This document shows positions 23,230-34,839 of a stretch of 64,000 nt of DNA, piece after piece. Below the pieces are notes generated by a model that made no database searches, had not been told where the DNA came from, and was given only the letters and a program-made list of their open reading frames with translations. The stretch spans positions 186,001-250,000 of the forward strand of contig CAMPDV010000250.1 in NCBI GenBank assembly GCA_946699065.1, read 5' to 3'. This DNA comes from Loxodes magnus. Its lineage: Eukaryota > Ciliophora > Karyorelictea > Loxodida > Loxodidae. Position numbers and translations under genes: made by a program. Position 1 is the stretch's first letter. Each line of letters starts with the position of its first letter.

Positions 23230-24420
23230 GCGTATGGATCAAGAAGGATTTGCTTAATTTATTAATAGATTGGAAAATAATGTTTTCGACAAGCATAAGA
23301 TTATTAATGAAGAAGAACTAAAAAGCAGCAATTGAAGAATTTATAACATTTCCAAAAGCTATACCTTTGTAAAAGAATAATAGGTGTCTTATTTGTAAGG
23401 GTTAGATCTTATTAGTTTTAAAGAAATTTAGGAAATCATTAAAGGACTAACTAATATAAATAATCTGGAATAGATGGCATAAAAGAAAAGTTTATTAAAG
23501 ACGCTAATAAGGATTTTCATCTTGTAATATGAAATTTAGTTAATAATTTGTTGACAAATTAAAAAATCTCTGATTATCTCAAATAAGTAAGAATTTTTCC
23601 AATTTGCAAGAAAGGATCTAAGAATGATTGGAAGAATAGAAGACAAAAGCACTCATAAATGTAATTTTAAAAGAATATTATAAAATACTAACTTAAAGAC
23701 TCTACAATATATTTATTAGCTTAAAAATATACATTCCATTAGTAAGTAAAGAGTAGATAAACAATGCATCATGTTTGAACTTTACATCAATTAATGATTA
23801 ATTTAGAAGGTAAGGGAAATCAAAGCGCCTACTTACAATCCTTATAGATGTAGAAAAGACGTTTGAAACTATTAACAGTAGATTATTGTTTCATCATTAC
23901 GTAGAATAAAACTATTGTTGCACTAATAAACTACTTAGAATTATTTTTTATCATAATCTAGATATTAGATTCATTTTAGATGGCATGCTTTCAAGAAACT
24001 TCTAATATAGTATTGGAGTATTGTAAAGAAGTTCACATAGTACAGCTCTAGTTAATATCTTTAATGATATTGTTATCAGGTATTTAGAAAATTAATTAAA
24101 ACTATTTGGCTTTAAAATCTATGGACATGTATTTGCTACTAAAGCTTGACCAGATGATTTGTAATTGATTTCTAATAAAGATTATAAGAATTTATTGATT
24201 AAAGCAACATGTAAAGTGTTTGAATGAGTAAAATTGAACATTAATGTTTGTAAGTGTGAGTATGGCTTAGAAGTTATTCATAAAAGATTCTAATGGACAT
24301 TGGAAAAATAAAAAAAGACACAATAATAATTAAAGAAAAGTATCAAGATATCCATTCCAATGTCCAATTCAACGTTTAATAAATTATGCTTCATAAATTT
24401 GACAAGATTTTAAATATATA
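23230..24420 (+). pseudogene. LINE reverse-transcriptase fragment, multiple frameshifts
   Basis: Blocks of a non-LTR reverse transcriptase are readable in order. They are 'FKEIQEIIKGL' then 'SGIDGI' (about 23470), 'KISDYLKQVRIFPICKKGS' (about 23560-23620), 'LLTILIDVEKTFETIN' (about 23830-23880), 'ALVNIFNDIVI' (about 24050), a PDDL catalytic-box relic after TGA 24147-24149, and 'VKLNINVCKCEY' (about 24228-24263). TGA at 24225-24227 occupies a place where LINE reverse transcriptases often have Trp. At least two frame changes break it, and the first Asp-box residue pattern is altered, so it is inactive. It is 5' truncated and lacks an endonuclease. Confidence 0.75.
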
Positions 24421-24477
24421 ACTCCATAAACGTAAATTTAAGAATTAAACTTAATAATTATTACATAATTTAATTTA

Positions 24478-24760
24478 AATACGGTAGACCTTGCCTCTAA
24501 AGGTTATGAGAAGATTTTCCCAAAGATGAACAGACGGAGAAGCAAGCCTTCTAAATATTGGACCAGATTAATCTTCTCATCATGGGTTGGAAATCTACCT
24601 GTAATCACCTGCTGGTGTCCTGTGCTTTGAAGAATTGGAACCGTAACCTTGCCCGAAATTAGAAGAGAAAATGCTATGGGAATTAAAAAGACTTAAAATT
24701 AACTTTTTAAAAAGATGTGTCCTATTGAAGAACTATGTCCTCTATAATAATATTTTTATA
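24478..24760 (+). mobile_element. LINE 3' end, homologous to 10116-10396
   Basis: It follows the reverse-transcriptase fragment on the same strand, so the two may be one 5'-truncated copy. The sequence 'gaccttgcctctaaaggtta' and the later 'atcatgggttgg' match 10116-10396. A frame change near 24530 separates 'VDLASKGYEK' from the rest. The end reads 'RCVLLKNYVLYNN' (24715-24755), the family terminal motif. An open frame (24671-24904) runs through this end into AT-rich flank and is not a separate gene. Confidence 0.55.
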
Positions 24761-24904
24761 TATTTAAATTTTAGTTATAGAACCTACAATTACATCGAAA
24801 AATTGGTGAAAATCAATACTTTCAAAAGAATAAAAATTAAAGGATATGTTTGCTTCCTTTCTTTAACATATTATTGTATAGAACAATTTCAAAATCAGAG
24901 TTAG

Positions 24905-26440
24905 AAAGAATAAATACATAATTTGCTTCTTCCTGTATAGAAAACTACTCCTAAATATTAGAAGATCTGAACTCTATTTATAGTTTCATCATTATATTGC
25001 TTAACAAATCTAATAAAAATATGACTTAATTAAGAAACTGCATTAATTTAGGATAAATATCGAAATTTAACTTTAAGAAACACATTTTGTATATAGAGAA
25101 CGCAAAATGGATTAAAAAATCCGCAAGCAGTTTAATCTAAACTTAAATCACTACAATAATACAGCTTTTGCATTTACAACTGTAAATTTCATCATAATTC
25201 ATAATAATTATCTTCCGAAGATAAAAATCATAAATTTGAACGTTTTTAAGTCTTCTTCCTTCACTTATAACAACTCCTGATCACTCTAAGCCTGGTAATG
25301 TAAGCTTAGTTTTTTGAATTTAAGCTTTTTAAATGAGCTTTAAAAAAATAAACAACTGGCTTTCTAGGAGAATAATACATCTAAACAACAAATTATCCTG
25401 ACTCAGATTTTGAAAGCTAAACATCTGTGTATAATTAAATTAATAAAATCTTATTTAGAATTAAAATATCATATTTTATCTTTTTAGCTTTTTGATAAAT
25501 ACTCTTAATTTCAAATTTTTAAGAATATTAAATAGGTTATAATTAATAACTAATACATCTTATAAGATCACTTTCTCAATTTTTATAGCAAAGTAATATT
25601 AGTTATATTGACTATTGATGCTATTTTTTGAGTTATCATTTAAATTATTAATAGATTTATGATTTTATTTAATACTTAATACAGTTACTTCTTTTGCTAT
25701 TTCTATACTTATTTTAAAAGAATCTAGTTACTACTATTAGAACTCTCTTTTTTAAAATAAATAGTTTGCTACTAAGAAAATTATAAATATTTAAGAAAGA
25801 AAGCATATTTTTAATATATTGTATTATTATTTCTGAATTAATAGAAAAGAGTAATCTAAACATAATATATATCTTTGTAACAAGTATGAGATAATATAAG
25901 TATTAGATTAGCTAATATAAATTATTTAAAACTAATTAAACAGATTATTATTTACTCTTAATACATTTTATTTACTTAAACTACTATTTTTCTATATCTA
26001 TTGTTACTAATCAACATTTCATGCTTTGCTTTATAGCACATCATCCATTATTTTATATTAAACTTTACATAAGATTTAAATATAAAATTATGATATAGAT
26101 AATCATATAAATATTCAATCTTGAGGAATTAAAATGAGCTAGAATTTAAGATTTAACTCTTAATAGAAAATTTAAAAAGCTTTTTAATTTAATCTTTTTC
26201 TAAGCTTCATATACTTTTATGTTTAGACTATAGTAAAATTTTATTACTTTAATTAGGAGATTTAAATCTATTTAAAATAGTATTATTTAGTGTAAATACT
26301 AAAATAAGTTAAGTTTTATAGTTGTTAGAATCTATAAACACATCAAATTTCCTTTTATTTATATTTAATACTATTATTTCTATATATCTTATACTACATA
26401 TCTTATACTATATTACTATTCATATTTCCCATTTCTAACT
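24905..26440. other. AT-rich spacer without recognisable genes
   Basis: No family seen elsewhere in the window recurs here except a partial LRR downstream block at its right end (about 26460-26570). A slightly richer patch at 25080-25260 may be further LINE debris, but no motif was firm. The remainder is low-complexity A/T sequence. Confidence 0.4.
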
Positions 26441-26581
26441 AACATACTCCACTCTTATTCTACTTATCTAAAATTTATTTTTTATTATAAAATATAAAAA
26501 ATATCTTAATAAGCTATTTTAAGTAATTTTATTTATTTAATTTAAATTATTTATTAAAATATAAAATTAAATAATTAAAAA

Positions 26582-26862
26582 GATGGTGGAAGCTGAGATT
26601 GACCTTCTAAATCATACTTTCTGGTTTTATGGCTAGGAACAAGTTCCTTTCCTGTCGCTGAGAAAGTCCCTGGTCAAAGTCAACCTTTGCAAGGGAACGC
26701 CTTCATTTTGATTATCCACTCCTGGTAGGGGCTTGAAGCCTAGCTGCCCATAGCGATGGAGCTCCCTGGCAGCTGCTTTTCGAAAGTAACAGGATATCCC
26801 CGTTATCCCATGAAGGGAGTGCTGGGGTCGTTAAACTGCAAGAAGTTGCAGTCCAAAACTCT
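26582..26862 (+). mobile_element. GC-rich island, single-copy in window; possible young element
   Basis: About 280 bp with near-balanced base composition is set sharply in ~80% AT DNA between two parts of the LRR-4 downstream block. A plus-strand frame opens at ATG 26584 ('MVEAEIDLLNHTFWFYGQ') and stays open across the island if TGA at two places is sense. It uses G/C-ending codons (CTG, GTC, CCC) unlike the rest of the window. Near the right end, actgcaagaagttgcagt forms a perfect 7-bp stem with a 4-base loop. No homologue was recognised. It could be a SINE, a recent LINE tail, or transferred DNA. Confidence 0.4.
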
Positions 26863-26913
26863 TTTAGTTTAAAATTAAATTAAATATAAAATTAAATATT
26901 TATTTACTTTCTT

Positions 26914-28752
26914 TCAAGTTTGAATGCTATCTTTCTCAACATTATGGAATATTGTCATCCTTACGAACTTCTATTTGAGTTCATACACCAATTATTCTTT
27001 TATTGACGTTCATCTAATATCTAAATATTTAAGATTTCTATAAAAAGGATATTCTTATCCCTCTTAATCACAAAGTGGAAAACCTTCCTATGTAATATCC
27101 TTTGAATTCGCAAGTTTTAAATACTTTAAATGTTTACAGTTAGTTACTATTTTTACTAAATCTTTGTTACTTAGTTCAATATAATAAAAATTTAATTATT
27201 TTAATTTTTTTATTTTAACTATTTCATCTATTCAATTCTCATCTAACATTTTGCAAAATATCAAGTCTAAACTTTCTAACTCCTTACAGTTCTAACTCAA
27301 AGATTATAAAGCCTTATTATTTAGTTTTTCCATATCCCCAAAAGATAATTTTTTTAGTTTTCTACAATTCTCAAAAATATAACATAGAGTTTTATTAGAA
27401 AGTTATATATCATAACTAAAAGATATTTTTTTATAATTCTATCCGTAATCTCCTATTTTCTTCAAAGATGTATTAGTAAGTTTATATAATGAATCTAATA
27501 TAATAGATTTTAAATTAGGACAGTTTTACATTAAAGATATAAGGTGATTATCATTAAAATTATAGCAATAATAAATCTCTATATGTTATAATTTATTATG
27601 CTACTTAGAAAATAATTCTTATATTGTTTACATTTATAAGTTTCGATAAATTTTTAAACTACTAAGGTTCAAGTTTCTTATCTTCAGTATGAATTATTCT
27701 AATTAATTTTATACTTTATAAGAGTCAATTTTGCTTAAATTAGGACATAAATCAATATAACTATCCATATTTTCATTTTAGTTTATATTTACTTCCTCTA
27801 ATGAATTTCCTTTTTTCTACAAATATTGCAATAAAATATCTTGATTAAATCCTTTACTAAATAAATTTAGTACCTTTAAATTTAAATCTAAACAGTAGTC
27901 TAGTAAAAACTTTCCTGTTATCTATTTATAACTTATGTCTTAGATTTCTAAGGATTATAAATGAGTCAAGTTTTATAAAAAACTTATATTTTCTTCTTAA
28001 AGATTGAAAGCACTTAAAACTATTTTTTTTAGATTTGAGCATTTAGAAATATATTCTTGAAAGGTTTTATCTAAATTATTTAGTTCAAGTAAATGAATTT
28101 CTTATACTAGTTTATATCCTTTTTGATGTAAATTTAATTTTAGTTCTAAGCATTTTTTTATTTATTGAAAGATTTCTTCTGCTTAATTTTGCTTTTATCA
28201 ATCATAAGTATTAATATATAAAATTTTAGTATCAGATTATAAAATTTGTTTGAGAGTTCAGTTTTTTTTATTTTAAACATAGTCTTTATTACTTGAATAT
28301 TGTTTTATTTCTAACTTTTCAAATTAATATTTAAACTTATTTAGAAATTTATTAACTTACTGTAGTCTACTTATATCGATATTTTTAAGGAACTAACAAA
28401 TATTTTGAAGAATATAAGAATTAGAAAATAAAGTTTATTTACTACTTTTAAGCTGCTTAGTACCTTATTATTCTTAAGTAAGTTATTGTTCTTAGTTTAA
28501 GTGTTCATGAATTCTCTTCATTGGAAGCGTTATTTCTTAGTCTTTTTAATCTTCTATTGATTCTTTTTAATTTATTTAACTAATTTTTTATTTTTAGTCT
28601 TAAGCTAAATGACTTTATATTTGGACTGTTGCTTAAGTTTCTTGGAGATTCTTATTAGATTCTTCTTATTATTGATCAGAAGAGGATTATTATTTTGGAT
28701 TATCTAGTGTATAGTTTTAGTTACTAGTTGATTAATCAGTGCCACTTTACAT
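26914..28752 (-). CDS. LRR-4: F-box/LRR protein, frame-preserving copy (612 codons)
   Basis: The ATG is the complement of 28750-28752 and the TGA the complement of 26914-26916; 1839 bp is 613 codons, the same as LRR-7. In-frame TGAs fall at codons 165 (28258-28260), 185 (28198-28200) and 507 (27232-27234). At codons 370 and 385, where LRR-1, LRR-3 and LRR-7 have TGA, this copy has CGA and CAT. An F-box-like segment sits at about residues 108-147 and LRRs from about 200 to 590. This copy appears to be the donor, or shares a donor, of tracts found in LRR-7 and LRR-8. The GC-rich island lies 50 bp beyond its 3' end. Confidence 0.68.
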
Positions 28753-28896
28753 TTTATTATAATTTTTAATTTTATCAGACTATTTATACTTAATTTATGA
28801 ATAACGGCTATATTATAAATTTATACAATCATAATCATATTTTAAATAGATTTAAATAAGTATAATAAACTTTTTATATTATATAAATTAATAAAT

Positions 28897-29212
28897 AAGA
28901 TTATAGAGCAAGTAACACCCCAATGGCGTGCAGTTCTTTAATAAAGATTTTTAAGGTTTGAATATATCTTTACTGAAGTCTTCCAAAGTGCTAACATTCC
29001 TTTGTATGTCTTGTCTTCTATAGAGCCGTGATCAGAATCCTCCCTAAGAGACCTTAATATCTGGCATCTTTAATCATTAACTTTACTTGATATTTCTTCA
29101 GTCTTATCTTCTTTTGTCTTCTATGAGATTCTTGTTCGGTTTTTCGTCCATGGTATTTCCTGGCTACATAATTAAATTAAATCTCAGTTGTAGGATTGCT
29201 CCTCCCTATCAA
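28897..29212 (-). mobile_element. Short retroelement S2a
   Basis: This ~310-bp element is homologous to 29699-30005. Both share 'ATGCC-GA--TTAAGGTCT' near the middle and a segment ending in the terminal motif (here 'KNCTPLGCYLLYN' in one frame), then 'ctataatc' and AT-rich flank. It is more GC-rich than its surroundings. No complete ORF. It appears to be a second short family sharing only its 3' end with S1 and the LINE fragments. Confidence 0.5.
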
Positions 29213-29698
29213 AATTAATATATATAATAATAATAGTTTATAATAATAATTCAACTTTAATTGTTTATCAATATTTTGCTCTTTATATAATAAGAAAGTA
29301 AAACTTCTTATCTTCAATTTATTTTTTTTGAGTCTCTGTTTAGATTTTCTACTTCATGAAATCATAATTTTATTTATTTTTAAACATTTCTAATTATACT
29401 TTAATTTTTCTTTTTCGATATCTACAACTGTTCAAATCAAGTTGCCCTAAAATTTATTTTTAAATTTTCATTTTACATTATTTTAATTTCTTGTTCCAAG
29501 TAGATGAGCTTTCTCAAGCTTTTCTTTATCAGTGGATTTCGACTTAAGTTAGAAATTTGAAGATTAAAAATCTAAAAATATACTTCTTTCAACCTATTGC
29601 TTATGTTTAGAACCTTCTACCCAAATTGATTTGAATATTTTGTCAAAGGACTAGGTTTTCGCATGAGGGAACAAAATTTGAATAAAAAAATAACTAAG
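29213..29698. other. Spacer between two S2 copies
   Basis: It starts with ATA/AAT triplet repeats (29220-29255) that look like a microsatellite tail or target site. The rest is AT-rich with a few GC-richer words around 29430-29560. No gene family was recognised. Confidence 0.35.
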
Positions 29699-30005
29699 AT
29701 TATAAAGCGCTTAGTACTACGAAGGCGCAACTCTTTTATTAAAGTTTTTAAAGCTTAAAAATGTATTACATTACATTCTTCACTACACTATTATCCCTTT
29801 GAAATTCTTGTTTCTTATAGGGCCAGTGTCGGAATGCTTCCCTAAAAAGACCTTAACCTCAGGCATCGTTCAACATATCGTTACTTGATGCCTCGGTCTT
29901 GACATCCTTGGCTCCTGCCAAGATTCTGTTTCAGTCTTCACATGGGCTACTTTCTGGTACTAGAGTTTCTATTAATCACAGTGGAAGGATTTCTTCTCTC
30001 TATTT
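29699..30005 (-). mobile_element. Short retroelement S2b
   Basis: This is the partner of S2a; the two align over most of their length. Its terminal motif has lost two bases relative to 30398-30436 ('ttgcgccttcgtagtacta' on the minus strand), so the terminal reading frame differs. It lies in tandem with S2a and the LINE fragment at 30.4-31.4 kb, all minus strand, giving three element 3' ends within 1.6 kb. Confidence 0.5.
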
Positions 30006-30397
30006 AAATTCAATTATATATTATAATATAATACTTAACAAATAAAAAATAAATATAAGAGATAGTTTGATTATGATAATATAGATTGAAAATAAAAGAT
30101 ATAATAAATTAAAATAATTTGAATAAAAGGAAGAATCCTTATAATAGGAAAGAATATTCAAAACTATCTTATTGAAATAGATTAAATTTAATAGGAAAAT
30201 CTCTTTTTTAAATAAAATGTTTATTTAAACTTAAAAATTGAAAATAAAGTGTAGAAATATTTAAGTTTTAGTATTTAATAATATTTATCTCTTACTCTAT
30301 AGAAGCCTAATAAGTTTAAAAATAAGTACTTTATTATAATTATTTTTAAAAATCTTTATTTTTCTACAATAACTATTAAATAATAAATAAATAAATT

Positions 30398-31450
30398 TGA
30401 TTATAGAGCGCGTAGCACCTCGTTGGTGCGCAGCTCTTTACATATCTCAATATACGTCCGTTTCTTCAAGTAAGCCTTCAGGTAATAAAAATTCTTCTCT
30501 TATTAGTTACATATCTTCCTCACTTTCCTCAATGTTAACTCTTGTTCTTCTGTCTTCTATCTATCTACGCTTTTTTAGATCTTTATTGCAAACTTTATTT
30601 ATTTTTTCTTATATATCTTACTAATTTTCATTTCTAATTATTTTCTTTTTGATCAAGCTTTTATACACTCATAAAAATTATCCTTTTCCTGCTCTATAGT
30701 CTTTTCTTATTTCTCTTTTGCATTCAATTTTCTTTTCTATATATCCTCTTTTCCTTTTTTCTAATATATTTTTGATATAATCTTTTATTATCAAGTCAGC
30801 TTTATCTCTTTTACTTTTCTTAGATTCTAATGAATTTCTCGAATTTGGCCGTTCCTCATATTATATCAAATAGTTCCATTCCTTATCTCTCTACTCCTGA
30901 TGCTCTAAGATTTCAGATACATTATTATCTTCCTTCTTGTATTCTGAACAGTTTTCTATGATATGCTTTTCGATTTCTCTTGCATTGTTACAGAAAAGGC
31001 ACTGACTTGTCATAACTAGCTGTCTTTCTTTTAAGCAATCCTAACTCCCATTACATCTCGTTCTTATTCTAAATAGGTAACATATTTCTTCTTTTCTATT
31101 TTTATTATTTCTCAGGTAATTTGGTGGTCCTACTACATATTCATCAAATCATGTTTTTCTATATTGTAATGTTGTTATCATTTACTCCATCCTTTCTATC
31201 TTCTACGTATACTCTATATTCTCATATTACAGGATTAATGTTTTTCTTTCCTTTTTAATTGTTATTACCATCATCTATAAATATTTCTTTGTCTTCAATT
31301 TTTAATTCTACTTTTATTGCTGTGCAGCATTATTCAAATATAAAATTCTCTTCTTTACCTAGGTCGAACAATAATCCGTCTATGGTTTTTCCTTTGTTTC
31401 CTATTAATTTGCCTCTTAATGTTAATAAAATATTAAAAATAAATAATTAA
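30398..31450 (-). pseudogene. C-terminal ~1 kb of a LINE ORF2, with zinc finger
   Basis: The minus strand begins 'LTLRGKLIGNKGKTIDG', changes frame once near 31250, and continues 'QYRKT-x-FDEYVVGPPNYL' (x = TGA). It then reads 'YLFRIRTRCNG', and 'CLFCNNAREIEKHIIENC', a C-x2-C-x8-H-x4-C finger. The order 'lfRiRtr...C-x2-C...H-x4-C' is characteristic of the C-terminus of many non-LTR retrotransposon polymerases. About 190 basic, coiled residues follow, and the copy ends in the terminal GC-rich motif at 30398-30436. The plus-strand frames at 30397-30624 and 31259-31450 are shadows. The copy is 5' truncated. Confidence 0.72.
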
Positions 31451-31459
31451 AGAATAATT

Positions 31460-34320
31460 CCTAACTTAATTATTATAAAAAGTTTAGTAAACTTTTTATT
31501 TTTAATAAAATAACTTAAATTTAAAAAGCAATAATAATTTACTATAAGTAGATTAAATTTTACTTACCATAACTTAAGTAATTAACATATATTTTACATT
31601 TTAAGTTAATTTTAATATTTACATTTATGTTAAATAATTATTATAAAACATTCAGGAATATAATCTTTATAATATTATATTGAGAGTAGATAAAGTTATT
31701 TACATTTAAATCTAAATGATTTACTATTTAATTTACTTTTTTACTTTCTAAATCTTTTTAAGCAGATTTTTTCAACAGTAGTATGATTTTAATATCTTTG
31801 TTTATTTTACTTAATATTATTTCGTATATTTTATATCAAAATCCATAGTTAAAACTTAAGCAATTATTAAAAAGGAATTTTTACAATTAAAATTATAAAC
31901 ACAAAAGAAATAAAAGGTTAATTGAAGAACATTTAATAAATATTTTCTTATAGTTTTTCTATCTTAATAAAAAGCTGGGTATTTAATTTTTATTTAATAC
32001 TATTTTTGTAAAATAAAACTAAAATATGCTTTAATCAATAATGAGTAAAAATGTTAAAATTAAACTTTATCTTTCGAAATAGCTATTTATCAATTAATAA
32101 AGTATTTAAAAATATCTTTTAAAACCAAAAATAATAAATTTAAATATCAATTTTAGATTACTTTTTATAATTTTATATAATATAATTAAAAAATATTTTA
32201 AAGGCTTAGAAAAAAAATATACAACTTTATTTGAAATTTCTTAAAAAGCATTTTTAAAATGTTTATAAAATAAATAGTCTTTTTATAGCCAAATTATAAT
32301 TTTCTTTTAATTTAATATTATACTAAAAATGAATTGATGAATGCTATGTAATGTGATTCAGCAAATACTCTTTATTAAAGTAAATGCTTTTTTATTTATT
32401 TACAAAGAGTCTTTATTCATTATAACAACTTAATTACTTTTCAATTTTAGTTACTTATTTTTTTGCATAGTTAACTTTTTAAATTATATGCATAGTAATT
32501 ATAATTGTATAATAAAATATCAGATAATATGAAAATAAATAGAGTTAAATAACTAAGTTAGTAGTTAAAAATATGATTATTTATTTTTATTAAGTTATTT
32601 TAGCTTAGAAAATAATAATTAATTTATAATTAATTTCTTATTTTAATTTTTATTCTAATTTTCTTTTATTCTAAAACTTATTAACTTATAACTGTATTTT
32701 ATAATTTAAATTTAAATTATTTGTTATTAAATTCTATTTATTCTAATGAAGATTTAAGTATAGCATTAAATATGATTTTATATAATTAATCTAATAAAAT
32801 GTATATTGTAAACATAAATTTTTAAATTATTTTAGTTTTAAATATCTATTAAATAAGTTTAATCTTAATTAGCTTCAAAATTCTTTCAAAAGAAAAAGTA
32901 AAAAAATGATTATACATAAATTTACAAATTATATATGACTCACAGCTAAATCAAATGAAAATAAATTATTAAAAAATGAATTAAAGAAAAAGTAAACATA
33001 TATAAAAGATATTTTAGTAATTCAAAAGAAACAAGAAAATATTATGTTATATAATCAGACTAATTTAAGTCATAAAAGATTAATTAAAAAATCTTATAAA
33101 TTTCTAATTTTATTTATTATTTACTTTATTAAACTAAGTATAAATAAAGAGAAATTTCTTAAACATTTAATTATCTTATTAATTAATCACTAAAAACTTA
33201 AAAAAAATTAAATATTTATTAATGATTGTTATTCTTTTAATGTAATTAAAGCAAGCTAATCAGTTATCTGTTTTTTAATAAATATATTTTTATTTAGATT
33301 TTCAAATAATATATCAATTTTTTTAATCTGCTTTAAAAATAAAATTAAAGTTATTTTATGAAATATTTTTAATTTAATTAGGGTTTAATGATATTTTTAT
33401 TTAAGATATTTTGAATAATTAGAATGAAATAAATTAAAATTTTTTATGAAGTTTATGTTTATTTTATGGAGGATTGTACTTTTTAATATTTTTAGATAGT
33501 TTTAAATATTTTGTAAATAGAATTTTCTCTCTTTATGTTTAATGTGTTTATTTATTGGTTATATTTGTATATTTGTAATTTTGCATAAGAGTTTTTACTG
33601 TTGCAAGGTAATTTTGTTCATAATAAATCTGTATTTTGTAAAAGTTAAAATATAATATTGTAAAATAGTATAATAATTCTTTACTTCAGCTTTTAACTTT
33701 TATCAAATTATTTTATTATTATTTGATAATTTCTCTTTTAAATTAATTTGAATTACATGTTTTAGTTTTATAGGTATGCTTCATACCTTCATTAAATATT
33801 TTAGGTTAGTTTAATTTTTAAAATGTTAATTTAATAGTTTGTATTAAAGCTAGCTGCTCTTAGTATAATAGATTAGTTTAGTTTAAAAATGTTGATATAT
33901 TTGTGTATTTAAGCAATCTTGAAATGTGATAAATATAAGTTATAGCAGATTGCAATTAATATCTACTCTTAGTTAAAATTAAAATATATATAAAATGTAA
34001 ATTTTATTAAATATAAAGATTAAAATAACTTATCATAGTAATTATGCTTCAAAATGTTAATAATTAATTAGTTTTATCACACTTAAAGGTAGGAATTAGT
34101 TATTAAATTATTAATTTAGCTAAGTATTTTATTTAACTCAGATTATACAATTTTTATTATTAATTTTTTATTAGTTTTCTATAGATAAAAATAAATGAAA
34201 ATAAGATAAATTTATTTAAAAACTATCTATATTTTTAAATATTAAAAGCCATAAAAATAATATATTTTATATACATATTTTACTATAGAAAGGCTATCTC
34301 AAATTATACTTAAGACTTAA
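31460..34320. other. Gene-free AT-rich region
   Basis: Nearly 3 kb of A/T-dominated sequence with frequent homopolymers. No frame under either code shows credible residue composition, and no block is shared with other parts of the window. It might be matrix/spacer DNA or old eliminated-type sequence. Confidence 0.5.
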
Positions 34321-34440
34321 TTATTTTATATCTCTATAATAGATAGTAAATATTATTTTTATATAGATGAAATTTTATTTAACAATTTGTATCTATAAAA
34401 TATATTATTTACTATCTATTTTAGAGAGATACTAAAATAA
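34321..34440. repeat. Large inverted repeat (near-palindrome), ~48-bp arms
   Basis: The left arm 34321-34368 and right arm 34391-34440 are imperfect reverse complements around a 22-base centre; both contain 'atagatagtaaata' or its complement. The pairing is too long to be accidental in ordinary sequence, though AT-richness helps. No protein is encoded. It could be a miniature inverted-repeat element or a hairpin-forming site. Confidence 0.55.
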
Positions 34441-34839
34441 CTCTACTGTAAAAAGATTTATTTTAAGATATTAAATTTAATTTATTTCTACTTCCTCAAT
34501 GTAAAAAATAAAAATAAACATGAACAAATTATAAATTTAGTTTCTTAAGAGATTGATAATATTTTGATTACTTTTAAAAAATCTATATTATAGTTTATTA
34601 TTAAGGTAAACATTTAAAATAATTCTATCATTTTAAATCAGATTTTATTAAACTTTATATAATTCCAATCTACTTTTTTCTTAATTTAAATTAAAATAAA
34701 ATTAGAGATAAAATTCTAATTTTTTAAATTTATAACGATAAATATTTGTCTATAATTAAATATCTAAATAAAAGAATAATAAATTTAGATATTTATAATT
34801 TTAAATTTATGTTTAATCTACAATTTTCTTTACTTTAAT

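Noticed and set aside
26582-26862. tRNA-like box B ('ggcttcaagcc' on the minus strand) in the GC-rich island
   Set aside because: No convincing box A at the right distance and no cloverleaf could be drawn, so a tRNA or tRNA-derived SINE is not claimed.
30397-31450. Plus-strand Ser/Leu-rich frames at 30397-30624 and 31259-31450
   Set aside because: Antisense of the LINE ORF2 C-terminus, which has recognisable reverse-transcriptase-tail and zinc-finger motifs on the minus strand.
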